Assembly (NCBI GenBank): GCA_039619475.1
Contig: CM077116.1
Span: 168,533,363 to 168,597,362, forward strand
Length of the DNA: 64,000 nucleotides
Reading direction: 5' to 3'
From: Icerya purchasi
Taxonomy: Eukaryota > Arthropoda > Insecta > Hemiptera > Monophlebidae
The notes beneath the pieces are model-generated. The model did no database searches, was not told the DNA's origin, and saw nothing but the letters and a program-made list of their open reading frames with translations. Below are positions 37,944 to 49,709 of this stretch, piece after piece; position 1 is the first letter of the stretch, and each line of letters opens with the position of its first letter. Both the position numbers and the translations under genes were made by a program.

Positions 37944-38887
37944 GAGATTATATTAAATATCATACTAAGAAAAAAAAAAAGAAACAATACCGAAGCCTAT
38001 GAATGTACCTCGACGAACTAGAAAAAAATCAAAAATATTACACGGTATATTCGAAATAATCTTAGTATATAAACAACTTACTTTGTAATACAGTATGTGC
38101 ATTTAAATTTAAAAAGAAATAGTGATAATAAGGCAACATGTGTTTATTGATCCTAATGGTATAATTTTAGTCTTAGAGAAATAAGATACATACAAACTGA
38201 GAATTAAAATAATTTGCTTTTAGCCATCGGTAACAACGTAAAGCATCATTAAAAATTAAAGAAATTCCCCGAGTAAACTACTCACTGAACCAATTATGAT
38301 ACACCGGGGGTCGCTATCACTCGACAAAAATGTGTACTGCATCGACTGGCCCAAAAAAAGTTATCTGATTATAACCGATTTCCATATAATTCTTAAAATA
38401 TATCGCCATCATCTGAATTACGTACTAATCTTTCACAGATTTTGCATCACCGTACAGGGCGCGGAGGATCAAGAGGTATACATTAAGCGTGGTAATGGAG
38501 AAAAAAAATAGTGATCCTCGACCTCATGGACTAACCATTTTAGTTACCCTATATTGGCTCCAAACAACATGCCCAACATGGAAGTCACGAATAAAAACTA
38601 TAATCGCATCCAGATTTCGGGCAAATTAAATTTATCATAAACATATTCACAAAGAGGCTTGTTGTTGTAAGCGCATCGATAGATCGAAAGCAAGCGTAGA
38701 GCTAAATCGTGATTGTTGACAAAAAAACAATATTAAGCCGACACTATGCGTGAGACACGCTTTTTCATATCACTCGATTTTAGCATTCAGCCGTTTGCAA
38801 ACAAATTTATTCGTCCATTTTGCACAACTATTTCAAAATGACTTTCTCCTTGACAGCTAATGTTACCCCGTTCAAAATCCGACTCAC
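35696..38887. other. Gene-poor AT-rich DNA
   Basis: No supported gene. It holds a TACA/TATG-type satellite at 37846-37943. A core-promoter-like cluster near 36771-36850 is discussed in the findings. A 138-codon minus-strand frame across the satellite (Met/Tyr/Cys/Val runs) is an artefact of the repeat. Confidence 0.5.
37846..37943. repeat. Compound (CATA/TACA)n microsatellite
   Basis: A ~28-bp unit built from CATACATATATACATACATA and CAAA is repeated nearly exactly, then decays into (CATA)n and (TA)n. Confidence 0.9.
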
Positions 38888-38948
38888 CTGACATTCTACG
38901 GCGCAAAAATGCCCGTCGTGCTGGTTTTCTATCCACTCGACTTTGGAC
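38888..38948 (-). CDS. Candidate small internal exon, Arg-rich (possible upstream ITM2 exon)
   Basis: On the minus strand a CTACAG acceptor is followed by 61 nt with one fully open frame, VQSRVDRKPARRAFLRRRMS, and then a consensus CAG/GTGAGT donor. A basic stretch would fit the cytosolic side before the ITM2 transmembrane helix, and the exon lies on the right strand and side of the ITM2 exons. No transmembrane exon was found between it and 31247, so the link is conjecture. Confidence 0.25.
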
Positions 38949-40044
38949 CTGTAGATAAAATGATCCGAAGAATAGGCTGCGATGATAAAAAATCTTTTAC
39001 AATATTCAGTGACTGCGTATTATAACAGCTCCACTAGTTCTCGAGTGCTCGCTATTATAAAATCTCGCTAACAAAAGAAAAACAGAAAAAGGCCGATTAA
39101 TCCGGCGGGAACTTTGTTCACTTTCGAATCACCGAATTTTTACAAATATCAGACTGCCATTTCTCGATTCTTAAATTTACCGCAATCGTTAAGTAACATG
39201 AAAAGCGAACGGGACACAGAGGGACACATTTTTTACTTTACACTGTTAATATGACAATGTCCTAGAACACTTTCTAACCAGACGTGTGTTGTATTCACCA
39301 TGATGAAATTAGTAACCGAGTATTCACAAGACATAGGCGGAAAACAGTCACGTGGAAAAATATTTTCCTTTCCAACGAAAACTATAAAAGGTTTCGCTGA
39401 AAATAAGTTCGCAACATTCGTTCGGTCTTGTTGACAGAATTTATCACTCTAAATCGACTGTAGCGTTCAAAATAAGTGATAATACTCGGCCGTCGTAATA
39501 ATAGTGTCTCCATTTCCGCTGTACACCCTCTCCTTTCGACCGTGCACAAATCGAAGACACGGCAGTCAGGCTTGCTACAAACAGAACCACTATTTCTGTT
39601 ATATACGTCGCTAGCTACGTTGCTACCAAATTCAAACGATCCTACTTATCTAATAATGCAAACTATAATATAGTTCTGCCTTGTAGTTGTATTGTTTCAT
39701 GTTCGCTACCGTTTCAGTCTTGTTTATATTGTATTATATAATAATTTTCGATTTTAAAATTTTCTGTAGAAATATTCGTTTATGAATTTTTTTTGTTTTA
39801 AACAATATGTTAGAATGAAGTCGGTTAAAAGATTGACGTGATTGTGTTATTGTCGAATTATTAATTCGTACAACATATGTGTAACGAATGCAAGGAGGTT
39901 TTTAATTACAAAAGCACTACATTAAACCTCGCACGAAGTTACACATTTTCCGAAAACTTAATATTTATCACGCCCACCTGCGGAATATTAATTTACAAAT
40001 TTTTCAGGTGTGTGCTGCTGTGTGTGTGTACCGTGAAATGACAG

Positions 40045-40091
<47 letters not shown>

Positions 40092-40850
40092 TGAACGGCA
40101 TTTTCTCTTTACGCGAACACTGATTATTTTCATAACGGAACATTTAATTTTACGTTTTTGTTTTTTTTTGTTTTTTTTTGTAAGAATTATCTAAAGTTTA
40201 TTTCAGCGGTTGCACTCCTTCCCGTACACGTAATACAAAAATAAAACGATCTATCGGCGAATTTCTACTATGCGACTATATCACGTATTAACGTTACACA
40301 TATTGGCGTGTTGTCCCCGCGGATAATTTTGTTTTTTAAAAACAACTCGGAGCGCCTTTTACTAATACACCTGCGTATTTCACACATGTTTCGACTAGTC
40401 ATCTTTTAATAGCGGCCTTGAATATTGTAGTAACGCTCTAGATTCCAACAATCAATTTTTAAATAGTGTCCAATTAAACAATAGTAAATTAAATGGACTT
40501 TGCTTATGTCTACTACTAAAAACTCTATTTAGTACTCTTAACATATGGCAATTTTTCACACCGGAATACGATCATTTAATTCAAGTGGCATTTATTTTTA
40601 TACAAATAAATCCGTTTAAAATTGAAAATTTACTAAATACTGTTCACTTAAAAACCATCTAAATTCCACGTAAACGTTTATTATAATTGCATATAAATAG
40701 AGATAAACAGTTCGTCGCCCAGCAATATTTTAGAATAACAATAAATAACAAAATTGCCAAAGTTACACGCGCAAGAATTTATAACTTTACAAAGAAAAAA
40801 ATAACACGGTAAATAACGATTAAGTAAATATGATATAAATGGTACGTATC
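38949..40850. other. Intergenic DNA
   Basis: No supported gene. A TATAAAAG at 39383-39390 in a relatively GC-balanced stretch is noted in the findings. An (AT)n tract lies at 40048-40089. Confidence 0.4.
40048..40089. repeat. (AT)n microsatellite
   Basis: About 21 AT units. Confidence 0.95.
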
Positions 40851-41300
40851 ACTCTGCTGCGGCTGCTAGGTTGTCGGTATTCCTTGCCGACAGGACGTTG
40901 GCGGTTTGGTCTGGATTCGCAGTGAATGCGGCGAGAAGACGGGGTAATCGAAATTATTACATTTTTAAAAATTTTACGAATTTTACTAATTACAAAACTG
41001 AATCATCGAGGCGATCTGGTTAGTAGAAACTTGCTGGATCGTGTTTCTTTCGGTTACGAGATGATCAGAAGGTATTCCCACCAAAATTGGTCAATATTGT
41101 TCAGCTACTTGTCTAAGACTTACAACTTACAGACGATTTTCAATTCGGATTTTTATTTCGCGCTATGCGTCCTCCTCCACAACTGATGTACCAATCAGCT
41201 TATTTGTACTGCGCGCATCCCCCAAAGATGAAGTCGATCTGGATCCGACAACCCAGAGCCAGTAACTAGTTTCCAATTACTCACACGATCACTCTCTCAT
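40851..41300. repeat. Dispersed repeat, copy 2 (first copy at 24521-25120)
   Basis: Same strand and block order as the copy at 24.5 kb but about 150 bp shorter through internal deletions. The shared landmarks are the CTGCTGC left end, a GTAATCGAAATTA block, TTTCGGTTACGAGATG, GATGTACCAATC, GTCGATCTGGATCCGACAAC and CACTCTCTCAT. The two copies flank the ITM2 exons but are too diverged to be LTRs of one recent element. Confidence 0.65.
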
Positions 41301-42991
41301 AAATGAACGGTTTAAAAAAAAAAAATGTGAAGCAACGAATTCCATTGGAGACACGAAACAGAAAAATATTACACTTCTAAAAAATTTACCTTTTTTTATT
41401 TTATTTATTTTTTTTTAGGACGCGTCAACTATGGACATTAACCCAGTATAAGTGAAAATTTTTTGAAGTTTCTACGTGCGACAGTGGAATTCGAACCAGG
41501 TCTCAACTAAACGGAATATTACACATGTCAAGACTTATATAGTACGAAAACAATACAAGGACTTAATAATGTTAAACATGAGAGAATACAAGAAACGAGC
41601 GACTTTTACGGAGAAGGAAGTTTATAAAAACAGATCGAAAGTGAATAGGTATTAGGGTATTCAAACCGAAAGGCCAAATGACCGACAAATGAAGTTGAGG
41701 TTCGTCACTATTTATTAACGTAACTTTACATTGGACAAGTTGTTACTGTAACATATACCCGCTGCTATTCATCCGCATGCGGCTTATTTTATATTTCACG
41801 ACAAAAAGTAACTGTTCGGTTTTAAGGTACAAAGTTGAAAAAGGTTCAAGTTTTTATTAAAGGATATTTTTTCTCTCTTTTTAATAACTTGTTAGACCAA
41901 ATTACCCAGCTGAATTTTGGTAGTATCAGCTTATTTTCAAAGTTACTCACGCTGTTCTACTTATTACTTATTAAAAATTGACGATGCACACATATATTCA
42001 GATTATCTTGATTTTGTTTTATTAAATTTGCGCTAAACTATTTTTAAAAAGAAACATATAATAGTTATTAATAAAGAAAAATGTGAAATAAGAAATTAAA
42101 AAATTGAAAAATCATTATTTATTACAAAATATAAAATGTTAAAAATTTAAAAATGGTTATTATATTTCAGCCATCATAAATCCAAATATTTCGTTGTTTT
42201 ACTAAATATTTATATTGATCACGTCTACGAAAGTGGTGTGAGAACGGAAAATTTAAAAATTAAAAATACTTTTTTTTTTTCGCACACCTCGGTTGAGAAC
42301 CCCCCTTTTTTATTGAAAGTTTAATTTATTATTTTGCATAGCACTTTTAAATTTTTCAACATTTATATTTAATACTCCTACGAAATAACTTGGACACAAC
42401 AATGTACGTATTATTTTTGACCGACTGTAAATAGAGGTCATGTGTTCGTCGCGTACATTATTATTATTAGGTTTTAATATTTGATCAAGCATTGATCGCG
42501 TCATGCGAATCGATTTTAATGATTCTTTGTTTATTTAAAAATGTACGATCAGGTTTAGTCTCATACCAGTGCACCAGTGAGTTTCGGTGAGTACTGATAA
42601 CGGTAAAAGAAACTTCCCTTTAAAGATACTTTCCCCCTTTCCGCTTAAATATAACCAAACAAAAATTATTAGTTAAAAAATTTTCATTAGAACGCAGGGA
42701 AAATAATATGAACACCTAAAATTTAAAATTAAACGGACGATAAATGGAAATCGCTTAAAGCAGCAACTCAGTTTCCGGCGGAAATATAAATTCCAATAAA
42801 TATAATAAATATGAAACCTCTAAAGAGCGATTTACGATCTCATCATTGACGGAATTCTTAAACCAATACCCCTCGGGAGTGCGTTTATTAAGTATCGAAA
42901 ATATCAGAAACATTTTATTGGTTATTGCAATTTGAATTTTTATCGTTACGGCTCTAATAATATCAGTATTTTTTTTTTAAATAATCATCAT
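41301..42991. other. Gene-poor AT-rich DNA
   Basis: No supported gene. CGGTTGAGAACCCCCC at 42288-42303 recalls the ends of hAT-type elements on the opposite strand, but no partner end was found. Confidence 0.45.
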
Positions 42992-43482
42992 CAAAGGCGC
43001 ACTCAGGATTTTTTTTTGGTCGGGGCTAGAATTTAAAAGATGAGTTAGGGGGTGGTAACTCGGTACCTCGACCATGTATTTCCGTGGTTTGTAAATTAAA
43101 ATAAAAATAATAAAAAAAAAAAAAAAATATACAAAATTAACGAACATTATTTTTTAAAAAATTACAAAACTGACGAATTTTATTTTTTAAAAAATTACAA
43201 AACTGACGAATTTTATTTTTAAAAAAAAAATGATAATAATAATAGAAACGTAACACATTATGTTTGTAATAAGCACAAATTAGATAAGTATACGAATTTT
43301 ATTTTTTAAAAATTAGCTAAAAGTATATAACATTATACTTGTAATATAAGCAAAAAGTAAATATGTATGTTTTTAATAAAAAAAAATGAAGTAAAACAAA
43401 ACATTACAAAACGAAATTAAAATTTCGAAGATCATTTGGGGGGAGCAATGGCCCCGTGGCACTCCCCTTGAGTGCGCCAAGG
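42992..43482. mobile_element. hAT-like MITE with intact 8-bp target duplication
   Basis: The termini CAAAGGCGCACTCA and (inverted) CCTTGGCGCACTCA share GGCGCACTCA. They are flanked on both sides by the same 8 bp, ATCATCAT (42984-42991 and 43483-43490), the duplication length of hAT transposons. The 491-bp interior has no transposase frame. It includes a ~37-bp tandem repeat (ACGAATTTTATTTTTT... AAAATTACAAAACTG, about 2.5 units at 43140-43225) and a G-rich block near the right end (about 43438-43475). Confidence 0.8.
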
Positions 43483-46400
43483 ATCATCATCCCTCTTAAG
43501 GTATACTTTACTGTAAAATATTCTTTTATCGAGTAATTATTTTTTACTGTTTAGCGCATTTTTGATAAATCGTTACTAGTTAAAAAAAAAAAAAACTATT
43601 GCATTTTTTTCTTTCTTTGCTTGGTATTTATACTCGCGAATTACACGTACCGCCGATGATTGCGTGCCCGCCCTCATTCAATAAGCAAAAATGAAAATTT
43701 TTCAAAATGATAAAAAATCACCAACGTGAGACAGAAAGTAGCACGACCGGTTTTAATTCGATCGCGTCGAAGGGGAAAAGTGTTACATTTCACCGACCGA
43801 ATTTCGTAATCGACGGAGTTAATAATATTTTAAGCGCGCTCGCACTTGGATGATGAGTTACTAATTTCTTTTGTGAATTATTTTGCACTCCTCGCTTCAC
43901 ATAATGTCACGCCGCGATCCTAACAAATACTACCACACATTAATCCGGATGATCATTAACGATCTTACCAATAACTCCTGTTTTTTTCACTCTTTTCATC
44001 GCTCATTGCACGTATATATATATGTAGCATGCATTCATTACTGATTGGTTTTTATTTCGATTTCGGTTCTTTCACAAGAATATCCAATTTAAAAAGGAAA
44101 AAATCGTATCCTACCCCCTCCACATTCAGTGTGTCTACACGACTGCGGTTAAAAAAATCAACTAAAATCCGAATCAACGACCGCCGATGAACTTTTCGAA
44201 ATTTTAAAATACACGGGGAGTCTAACGATAAAAATCTTAAAACGAGTTTCTTTATTTTGCAAAAAAGAAACAAAAAGAAAACAATTTAAAAAACAACTAC
44301 GCAGTTCACTTTGTAAGTATTCCTAAAATTTTCATTCACGCAAAATGCAAAATATACAATTGAGATTAAGTGTAAAAAGTAGAGGTAACGCATTATCAAG
44401 TGGAAATTTATATATATATATATATATATATTAAAAAATCATTTACAAAAACTCCAAAATTAACACCAGTTCAAAAATTTTACGTCACCTCTATTGTGAA
44501 GCACATCACGAAGAAGAATGACAGCTAATTTACAAAAACAATAAAAAGCAAGCAACGGTAGGCGTTGGAAAAATTTTTAATATTTTTCGTACCGACTTTG
44601 ATCACTGTTTGGCATTTACAATACGTACATTTAAAATCTTATTACCGTGTGCTGAATTGCGCAATCTTCGGTTGTTTGTGTAAAAAAGAAATTAAATATT
44701 TAAAACGACGCGACTACCGGCATTAGAATAAGCAGGAGCAACATGAATTTTGGGATAAGCAAGCAAAAGAGGAAGCTACAAAAAAGATTTTTTTTTTTTT
44801 TTGTAACAGTGTACCGATAGTACGGGGAAAAAAGTTTTATTTAAACAAAAGCTTTATATGAAAGTAACGCGGCGAAATTAAGCTAAAGAGCCAAAAAAAT
44901 TATATTGGATTTGAAAGTAAAAAGGGCAAACATCGGAAAAACAGATAAATACCAAATTACTCGAGAACGACAGGATTTAAAGAAAATACGAGAATTAAAT
45001 ACTATTAGGTTTTTATCGGCGTGTTTCAATATTTTATGGAAATATATAACGGCATTATTATCTGAATAACGCTTCTTCATTATAGACAATTTTTTTTTTT
45101 TTCTTTGTTAGCCGGTCATTTAGATACGAAATTTTTATAACGTCTAAAAGTAACGAAACAATTTTATTATAAATGAAATACTCGAAATTTAATTGAAACA
45201 TATCGATTTCAATCGGTCTGATATCGAACGCACAACATGTTACACTTACAATTAGTACCGGTAGGTTTTACGGCATAAATTACACAAGATCAGTCAAGCG
45301 TAACGCTTCATGCACTGAGGATTCCGTATATTAAAGTGTTAAAGATACGGCCAGAGAACAGAGAAATTTTGTTAAAAGTTATAAGTATTTTTCTGTCATT
45401 TTAAGATTATTTATAATTTGTTAAAATTTAATCCGTCTTCAGCGTGTTAATTTAAATCCAATTATATACACGCGCGTTTGTACACATAATACATTTCGTA
45501 TTAAGAAATGTGTAAGTGTTTAAAAAAGCAATATCGATAAATGGTACATTAAATAATAATAAAAAAAAAAAAAATTTCACATGTGAGTGTAAATAAAACG
45601 TCAGAAAAATATATAAAGTTCGGGTTACACATTCCTTATTTCTTTACCATTTTATGAATTGGTAAACGTTTAATAAAGTTACACCTACAAAACTATATCC
45701 ATACATGGAACTTTCGCGTTTTTTATTAAATACATGCACGCGTATACGTATATAATTATTATGGGTATTTATTAATTCATTTAACTATATATGGTACATG
45801 TGTCAAGAGCATGGGACTTATTTTACTGGTTTTTTTTTTTTTTTACAACTGAACTAAATAATTAACCTATTAATATTGTTTACTATTAAATTATGTAATT
45901 AACGACTCGTTCACTTATGATAATCAGTATTACGGTGATTTTTAATTGAGCGCTAATGATAGCGCTGAAGCAACAAAAACCGTACCATCCGAAATAACCA
46001 AATAAAAATACGTCTGCTTACGTAAAAACATATGTACAACATTTTAATGTTTAATATAAAGAAACATATCAATGTATAGGCAGAAATTACAAATTTAAAA
46101 TAAAATATTTCGACAATATATAACCTCTAAGTTGATGCGTTAGTTACATAAGAAAAATATAGAAATTAGTAACGCACGCGCGCTAAAATTTCTCCCATGT
46201 TTTCCGCTTAAACGAATACAAAGCGAGTTGCGCAGTATTTAAAATTCTTCCCGTGTTTTGGCTAAATGCTTGCAAAAAACAAAACGAATCCTGTATTGCG
46301 TTCATTAAAAGTAGCCGTAGCTCGATTTTTTTTTGAAAATATATCGATATTTATTAATATTTATACATTTCCTCGTCAAGATGCTTGTCGACGAGTTTTC

Positions 46401-46849
46401 TTACATCTAAATATGCCTACATTATACTACTTATATACTATACAATTTTATCGTCGCGCAAATCATTTTATTACAAACTTATCCTATTTTTCCTTATGTC
46501 TAACTTAGCTCTAATCTATTATTTATTTTATTTTTTTCCGTTTCTTTCCCTTTCTCTTTTTGCACTTTTGTTTATTACTATTTCCGTACCCTCTTCTCTT
46601 ATTTAATGCTTTTTATTGTTCCTATATTTCCCTCTTTTCTTTTAACATTCCCTTTATTTTCTTTTTTTTCACTCCAATTTTTTCCTCCTCTATTATTTCT
46701 TCAGACATTTTATTTAACAACTGCGTTATAATGTATTGCTTTTTTTTTCTTCCCCTTATTTTTGTTTTAGCTAACGGCAGTTTGTACAAATAACGTTTCC
46801 TCTTATAACAGTCTTCCTTATTTTTCTCTCGATTTTAATAGCATATGGC
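43483..46849. other. Gene-poor AT-rich DNA
   Basis: No supported gene. It includes an (AT)n tract at 44410-44431, a T run at 44789-44802, and a pyrimidine-rich stretch from about 46490 to 46770 that leads into the LINE copy at 46850 and may be part of its degraded 5' side. Confidence 0.45.
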
Positions 46850-47915
46850 ACCCCATCAATTTCTCCTCTCTTCCAGTCCGAGCTAATTCTTCCTCTCACA
46901 ATGGAGTTAACTTCGAATTCCTTCAGCTGCTGAACTCTTCCTTTCCTTCCCATGCCTTAATCTTCTCGGATGGCTCCAAGAGTGATGGGGGTGTGGGTGG
47001 TGCGTATACGTTGCCTACGTTCCTGCACTCTGAGTCTTTCAGACTTCCTTCTTTCTGCTCTATCTTCTCGGCCAAGTCGATCTCAATTCTTCGTACAATT
47101 CATTTCATATCCTCTACAAGTGGGATTCACAAATTCCTGATTGTTTCTGATTCCAAAGGCGTTCTTCAAGCCATCTCCTCTCCCCCTTCTCATACTTCTG
47201 ACGGTATCATCCTCTCTATTCGATCTCTTGTCTCCTCTTTGTTATCGTCCCGCTCCATTCTCATAGACTTTCTGTGGGTCCCTAGTCATTCCAATATTGA
47301 GGGCAATGACTCAGCTGACTCTTTAGCTCGCTCAGCCGCCCGCATTGGTCCTTTCCTCGACTCTTTCCCTTCCTCAGACATTCTTTCTCTATCACGCTCT
47401 AATCATTCTAGACTTCGGTCTGACATGTATCCATGTTTATTCTCTAATCATTATTCATACTACTATCTTATTCAACCGGTTCCTAGTTTCCTACCTTGGT
47501 TTCAATCTATTTCTACCTGTCGTCGTTCCACTGTTGTTTCCTTAATTAGACTTAGAATCAATTATTCTCTACTCCCCTCTTCTCGCTTTCGTTTTTCTTT
47601 AGCTCTTTCTCCTTTCTGCTCTCTTCACGCTTCTGAGCCTTCTTGTATTTGTGACACTTAAATCACATCCTATTCGAATGTTCTACACTCTCTAACGAAC
47701 GCTCCTTTCTTTACGCCCAACTTCTAGTTTTGGGTCTTCCTACTCCCTTTAACGCTACCTATATTCTTTCCTTCCCATTGCCTTTAGTTATTCCATTGCT
47801 GCTGTCCTTTGTCTTTTCCATTTCTGACCGCTTGGCTATTTAGTTATAACTCATAATTTTTCATGTTGTTGGGTGGTCAAGGCCGCTGGCGCGCCCAGGG
47901 TAGGAAAAAAAAAAC
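46850..47915 (+). pseudogene. RNase H domain and 3' end of LINE family A, copy 4
   Basis: FPSHALIFSDGSKSDGGVGG gives the first RNase H Asp. The Glu position reads FSAKSISIL, so the catalytic Glu is replaced by Lys. VSDSKGVL and NDSADSLARSAAR supply the remaining Asp residues. The frame breaks at CDT-stop near 47658. After a 1-nt shift it continues NHILFECSTLSNERSFLYAQ to SISDRLAI and a stop near 47841, so a single indel separates the zinc-knuckle tail. The 3' end, GGTCAAGGCCGCTGGCGCGC, runs into an A-rich tail. The copy cannot encode active RNase H. Confidence 0.8.
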
Positions 47916-48529
47916 AAATAGTTTTCCTTCAGCCCGTATTCTGTTTTTATTCTTTCTTCCAATTCTATTCTCTGTCATTATGTATTCCCATATCTTTATG
48001 AATAAATACATTCCCCTTTCTATGTTCACTTTTTACGAAGAATTATTTCGCTACAACTCTCTCGACAGTTTGGGGTGGGGGGAATAAATTTTAAATAATG
48101 CATAAAACTACCGGGGTTACATTATGAGTAATTTGAAAAAGTGTTGCACGAAACACTAATAAGTAAGTATATTTATAGACTAAAACTTTTTTTCGGATCG
48201 GAAAAGAAAATTCTTTCAACTTTAACAACGTGTTTAACATAAACCGGTTGCAAATTTGGCGCAAGAAACTTTTATGTCGAGGAGCAGTCTTTAAATACAA
48301 TGCTGACGCGAAAAGCCACAATACAGATCCGCGCATCATTAAAACCAAATTTCTACCGCACACACTTCTGCTTCGAAAGGTAAATTTTTAGCTAATTTTC
48401 CTCAGTTCACGCTTCTACTTGTTAATTACGTTAACCTCAACGACTAGACTCTACCACTATTGCACCACTGTCACTCTCCTATTTTGACATATTGTATTCG
48501 ATAACCGAAACTTATCATTTCTAAAGGAT
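47916..48529. other. Spacer between LINE copies
   Basis: Contains a G-rich spot at 48070-48083 and no recognisable gene. Confidence 0.45.
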
Positions 48530-49253
48530 TTCTTTCGAGCCAAGCTAAATAAAATACAAATGCTCGAATTGGGTCAGCTAGTGGATGAAAGATCTATTGA
48601 CGTCGTCTGTGTCTAATTGAAACGAAGATAAGACTCAAATTATGCTCTGAAAAGCCCGGATTTTAAAATTTATCCGTTTGATCGAAATAATAGAGGTGGA
48701 GGAGTAGCTATTTTGATTCGCTACGCTATAAAACACTTCATCTTTCATACGCCTTCCTCATTGAACAATACCGAAACGGTAAAAATTTTAATATCCTTTA
48801 CAACAGTCTCAGTCGCGCTATTTTCCGTTTACTGCCTTCCAAATAAATCCAGCATTGACTTTGTGTGAACACCTTATATTTAAGTTATATACCTTGCTGG
48901 AGATTTGAATGCGAAAAGTAAAACCTGAAATTGTTACTACAATAACAAGATAAGTAACAAACTGGCCTAATATTTCGAGATCCACCATGCAGAAAGTTCA
49001 TCGATTCCAAAATAAATGTTGTAGAACTATTCTATGCGCTCCACTATACACTATAAATAATATGCATGCTGTATTGAAACTACTCCTTACTGAAAATGTA
49101 ATCTCCCTACAAGCTAAAAAATTCTTTGACGAATGTTCTAAAAGTGATCATACTTTTGTCCATAAAATTGCAGATTACACAAGAACCTCTCTCCAGTTAA
49201 AATATAAAAAATTCAAACATAAACGCATTAAACGTATAACTGCTTTAGTCTAA
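48530..49253 (+). pseudogene. Deletion-derivative LINE: endonuclease joined directly to RT C-terminus
   Basis: From about 48530 the plus strand reads an APE-type endonuclease. KLNKIQMLELGQLVDERSID is followed by PFDRNNRGGGVAILIRYAIK, VSVALFSVYCLPNKSSIDF and then LAGDLNAKS (the GDLNAK active-site block). At about 48980 it passes straight into a LINE C-terminal segment, MQKVHRFQNKCCRTILCAPL then LLLTENVISLQAKKFFDECS and HTFVHKIADY, ending at 49253. The whole reverse-transcriptase core is missing. Stops also interrupt the endonuclease part. Motifs suit the jockey clade. Confidence 0.75.
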
Positions 49254-49333
49254 CTATTCCCAGGCTTCTCCACATGTCAGTGATATCCTCTTTACGTATA
49301 TTTCTTACCTATTCCATCGTATAATTCTTTACG

Positions 49334-49605
49334 ATGATTTTTTTTTTTTTTTTTGTGGGCGCGCCAGCGGCATTGACCCAACAACAAGAAAACTAAGCTG
49401 AGAAATTAAATAACTAAGCGGTCCGAAATGGACGCAACAAAGGGCAGCAGTGCGGACACCACAGAAGATGAAAGAAAGGAGAGGATAAAGGAAGAGTTAT
49501 AGGGAGTAGGGAGACGTAATGACAGAAGCTGACTGTATAAAAGGGAGCGTTCGTTACAAAGAGCAGGACACTCAAAGAAAATGTGATTAGCATCACATGT
49601 ACGAG
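49334..49605 (-). pseudogene. 3' fragment of LINE family A, copy 5
   Basis: The minus strand reads TCDANHIFFECPALCNERSL then LYSQLLSLRLPTPYNSSFIL and SISDRLVI, the zinc-knuckle tail. Next comes GTTGTTGGGTCAATGCCGCT, then GGCGCGCCCAC, and an A run (the T run at 49339-49356 on the plus strand). The knuckle (C...H...C) is intact here. It is a short 5'-truncated copy. Confidence 0.8.
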
Positions 49606-49709
49606 GAGTATTAATCAATTAGATGTTTTATTATATTTTTGTTAATTTCATTATTTTTATTTGATCTTACTGAAGCTAGGTTTTTTGTTGGTTTTTTTCT
49701 TAATACGTA

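Noticed and set aside
37571..37987. 138-codon minus-strand frame with Met/Cys/Tyr/Val repeats
   Set aside because: It is the translation of a CATA/TACA microsatellite.
24521..41300. The two dispersed repeats as LTRs of one retrotransposon
   Set aside because: They are strongly diverged, lack clear TG...CA ends, and enclose ITM2 exons instead of gag-pol.
41461..41510. tRNA-like GAATTCGAACC (T-loop complement)
   Set aside because: No matching T stem, anticodon arm or acceptor stem could be built around it.
42288..42303. hAT-type end (GGTTGAGAACC)
   Set aside because: No inverted partner end or 8-bp duplication was found nearby.
37846..43225. Regularly spaced repeats as a CRISPR array
   Set aside because: The repeats at 37.8 kb and 43.1 kb are microsatellite and short tandem units without unique spacers, and the genome is eukaryotic.
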